Shown piece after piece: positions 63,823 to 64,000 of a stretch of 64,000 bases of DNA. Below the pieces are notes generated by a model that did not search any database, was not told the DNA's origin, and saw only the letters and a program-made list of their open reading frames with translations. The DNA is from CAZDQL01 sp964507325 (lineage in GTDB: Bacteria; Planctomycetota; UBA1135; GCA-002686595), in contig CAZDQL010000007.1 of assembly GCA_964507325.1 (NCBI GenBank), forward strand, positions 48,192 through 112,191. The letters are read 5' to 3'. The translations under genes and the position numbers were made by a program. Within the stretch, counting starts at the first letter, position 1. Every line of letters starts with the position of its first letter.

Positions 63823-64000
63823 GTGAGCGAGCCGGTCCGTCTCCGCATAGCACCCAGTCCCACCGGCGCCGTCCACTTGGGGCTGGCGCGCACCGCGCTC
63901 TTCAACTGGGCCTTTGCCCGAGGGCGGGGGGGGGGTCTCGTGGTGGGCTTCGGGGGTACGGACGGAGATCGGGCCGCCGAGGCCGCCGGGCGTGCCATCC
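63823..64000 (+). CDS. gltX: Glutamyl-tRNA synthetase-type class I synthetase, 3' truncated by the window
   Basis: 59 codons starting with GTG. APSPTGAVHLGLARTALFNWAFARGRGG is the class I Glu/Gln synthetase N-terminus, with HLGL standing for the HIGH motif. The next segment normally reads (L/V)RIEDTD.ER; here it reads VGFGGTDGDRA, so the Glu-Asp that contacts the substrate and the Arg are missing. A G-run (10 G) just before this part could hide a sequence error. GluQRS (glutamyl-queuosine) is an alternative, but the ARTALFN text is nearer GltX. Confidence 0.7.
   Translation, partial: MSEPVRLRIAPSPTGAVHLGLARTALFNWAFARGRGGGLVVGFGGTDGDRAAEAAGRAI

Overview
The window is GC-rich (about 70 percent) bacterial DNA with dense, often overlapping genes. 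I count about 40 protein genes and no rRNA, tRNA, phage or CRISPR. Large secreted glycan-acting proteins, a CRTAC1-type FG-GAP/ASPIC protein, a shared C-terminal domain of the type YC..(N)PNS.G, polytopic SPFH proteins and a DUF4838 protein point to Planctomycetota. This is judged from gene families I recognise, not from a marker-gene tree. The energy genes (Rnf, 16-heme cytochrome) suggest anaerobic or facultative redox metabolism.

Layout. 1-6.5 kb: host-glycan degradation (end of a discoidin-like protein, a PNGase F-like amidase with a PDZ tail, a 1439-aa beta-helix/DUF4838/F5-8C protein). 6.75-8.7 kb: a membrane-anchored carboxypeptidase-regulatory-like protein. 8.8-20.9 kb: electron transport. 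An Hmc-like complex (16-heme HmcA, FeS HmcB, HmcC fused to a pentaheme cytochrome) is followed by rseC, a complete rnf operon (C-D-G-E-A-B) and the flavin transferase apbE. RnfB is fused to a GltD-type FAD/NAD(P)H module, while RnfC has lost its recognisable FMN/NADH motifs. 20.9-29.1 kb: secreted proteins, including an M14 carboxypeptidase. 29.2-34.9 kb: a coupled operon of three SPFH proteins and a P1B metal ATPase. 34.8-38.9 kb: a tandem duplication of a secreted-protein gene that left a fragment of terC behind.

38.9-49 kb, minus strand: terC, a dihydroorotase-HIT pair, two secreted proteins, a coupled thioredoxin-fold/LytS/LytTR operon and a Crp-hemerythrin pair. At 48.3-51.1 kb a CRTAC1-family protein is interrupted by one in-frame TGA followed, 10 nt later, by a compact hairpin. 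It is a candidate selenoprotein. 51.2-64 kb: a cysteine synthase-like enzyme, a GCS2-CBS fusion with an AstE-like peptidase, a membrane protein with queF, flotillin/NfeD, a porin, adenosine deaminase, and the start of a glutamyl-tRNA synthetase cut by the window edge.

Two features run through the window. First, three 216-bp elements with about 20-bp terminal inverted repeats (6516, 55612, 63495) each sit 13-19 bp upstream of a start codon with the same end facing the gene, and one has an 8-bp flanking duplication. Second, several genes have a TAnnnT -10 box only 6-7 nt before the start codon, which predicts leaderless mRNAs.
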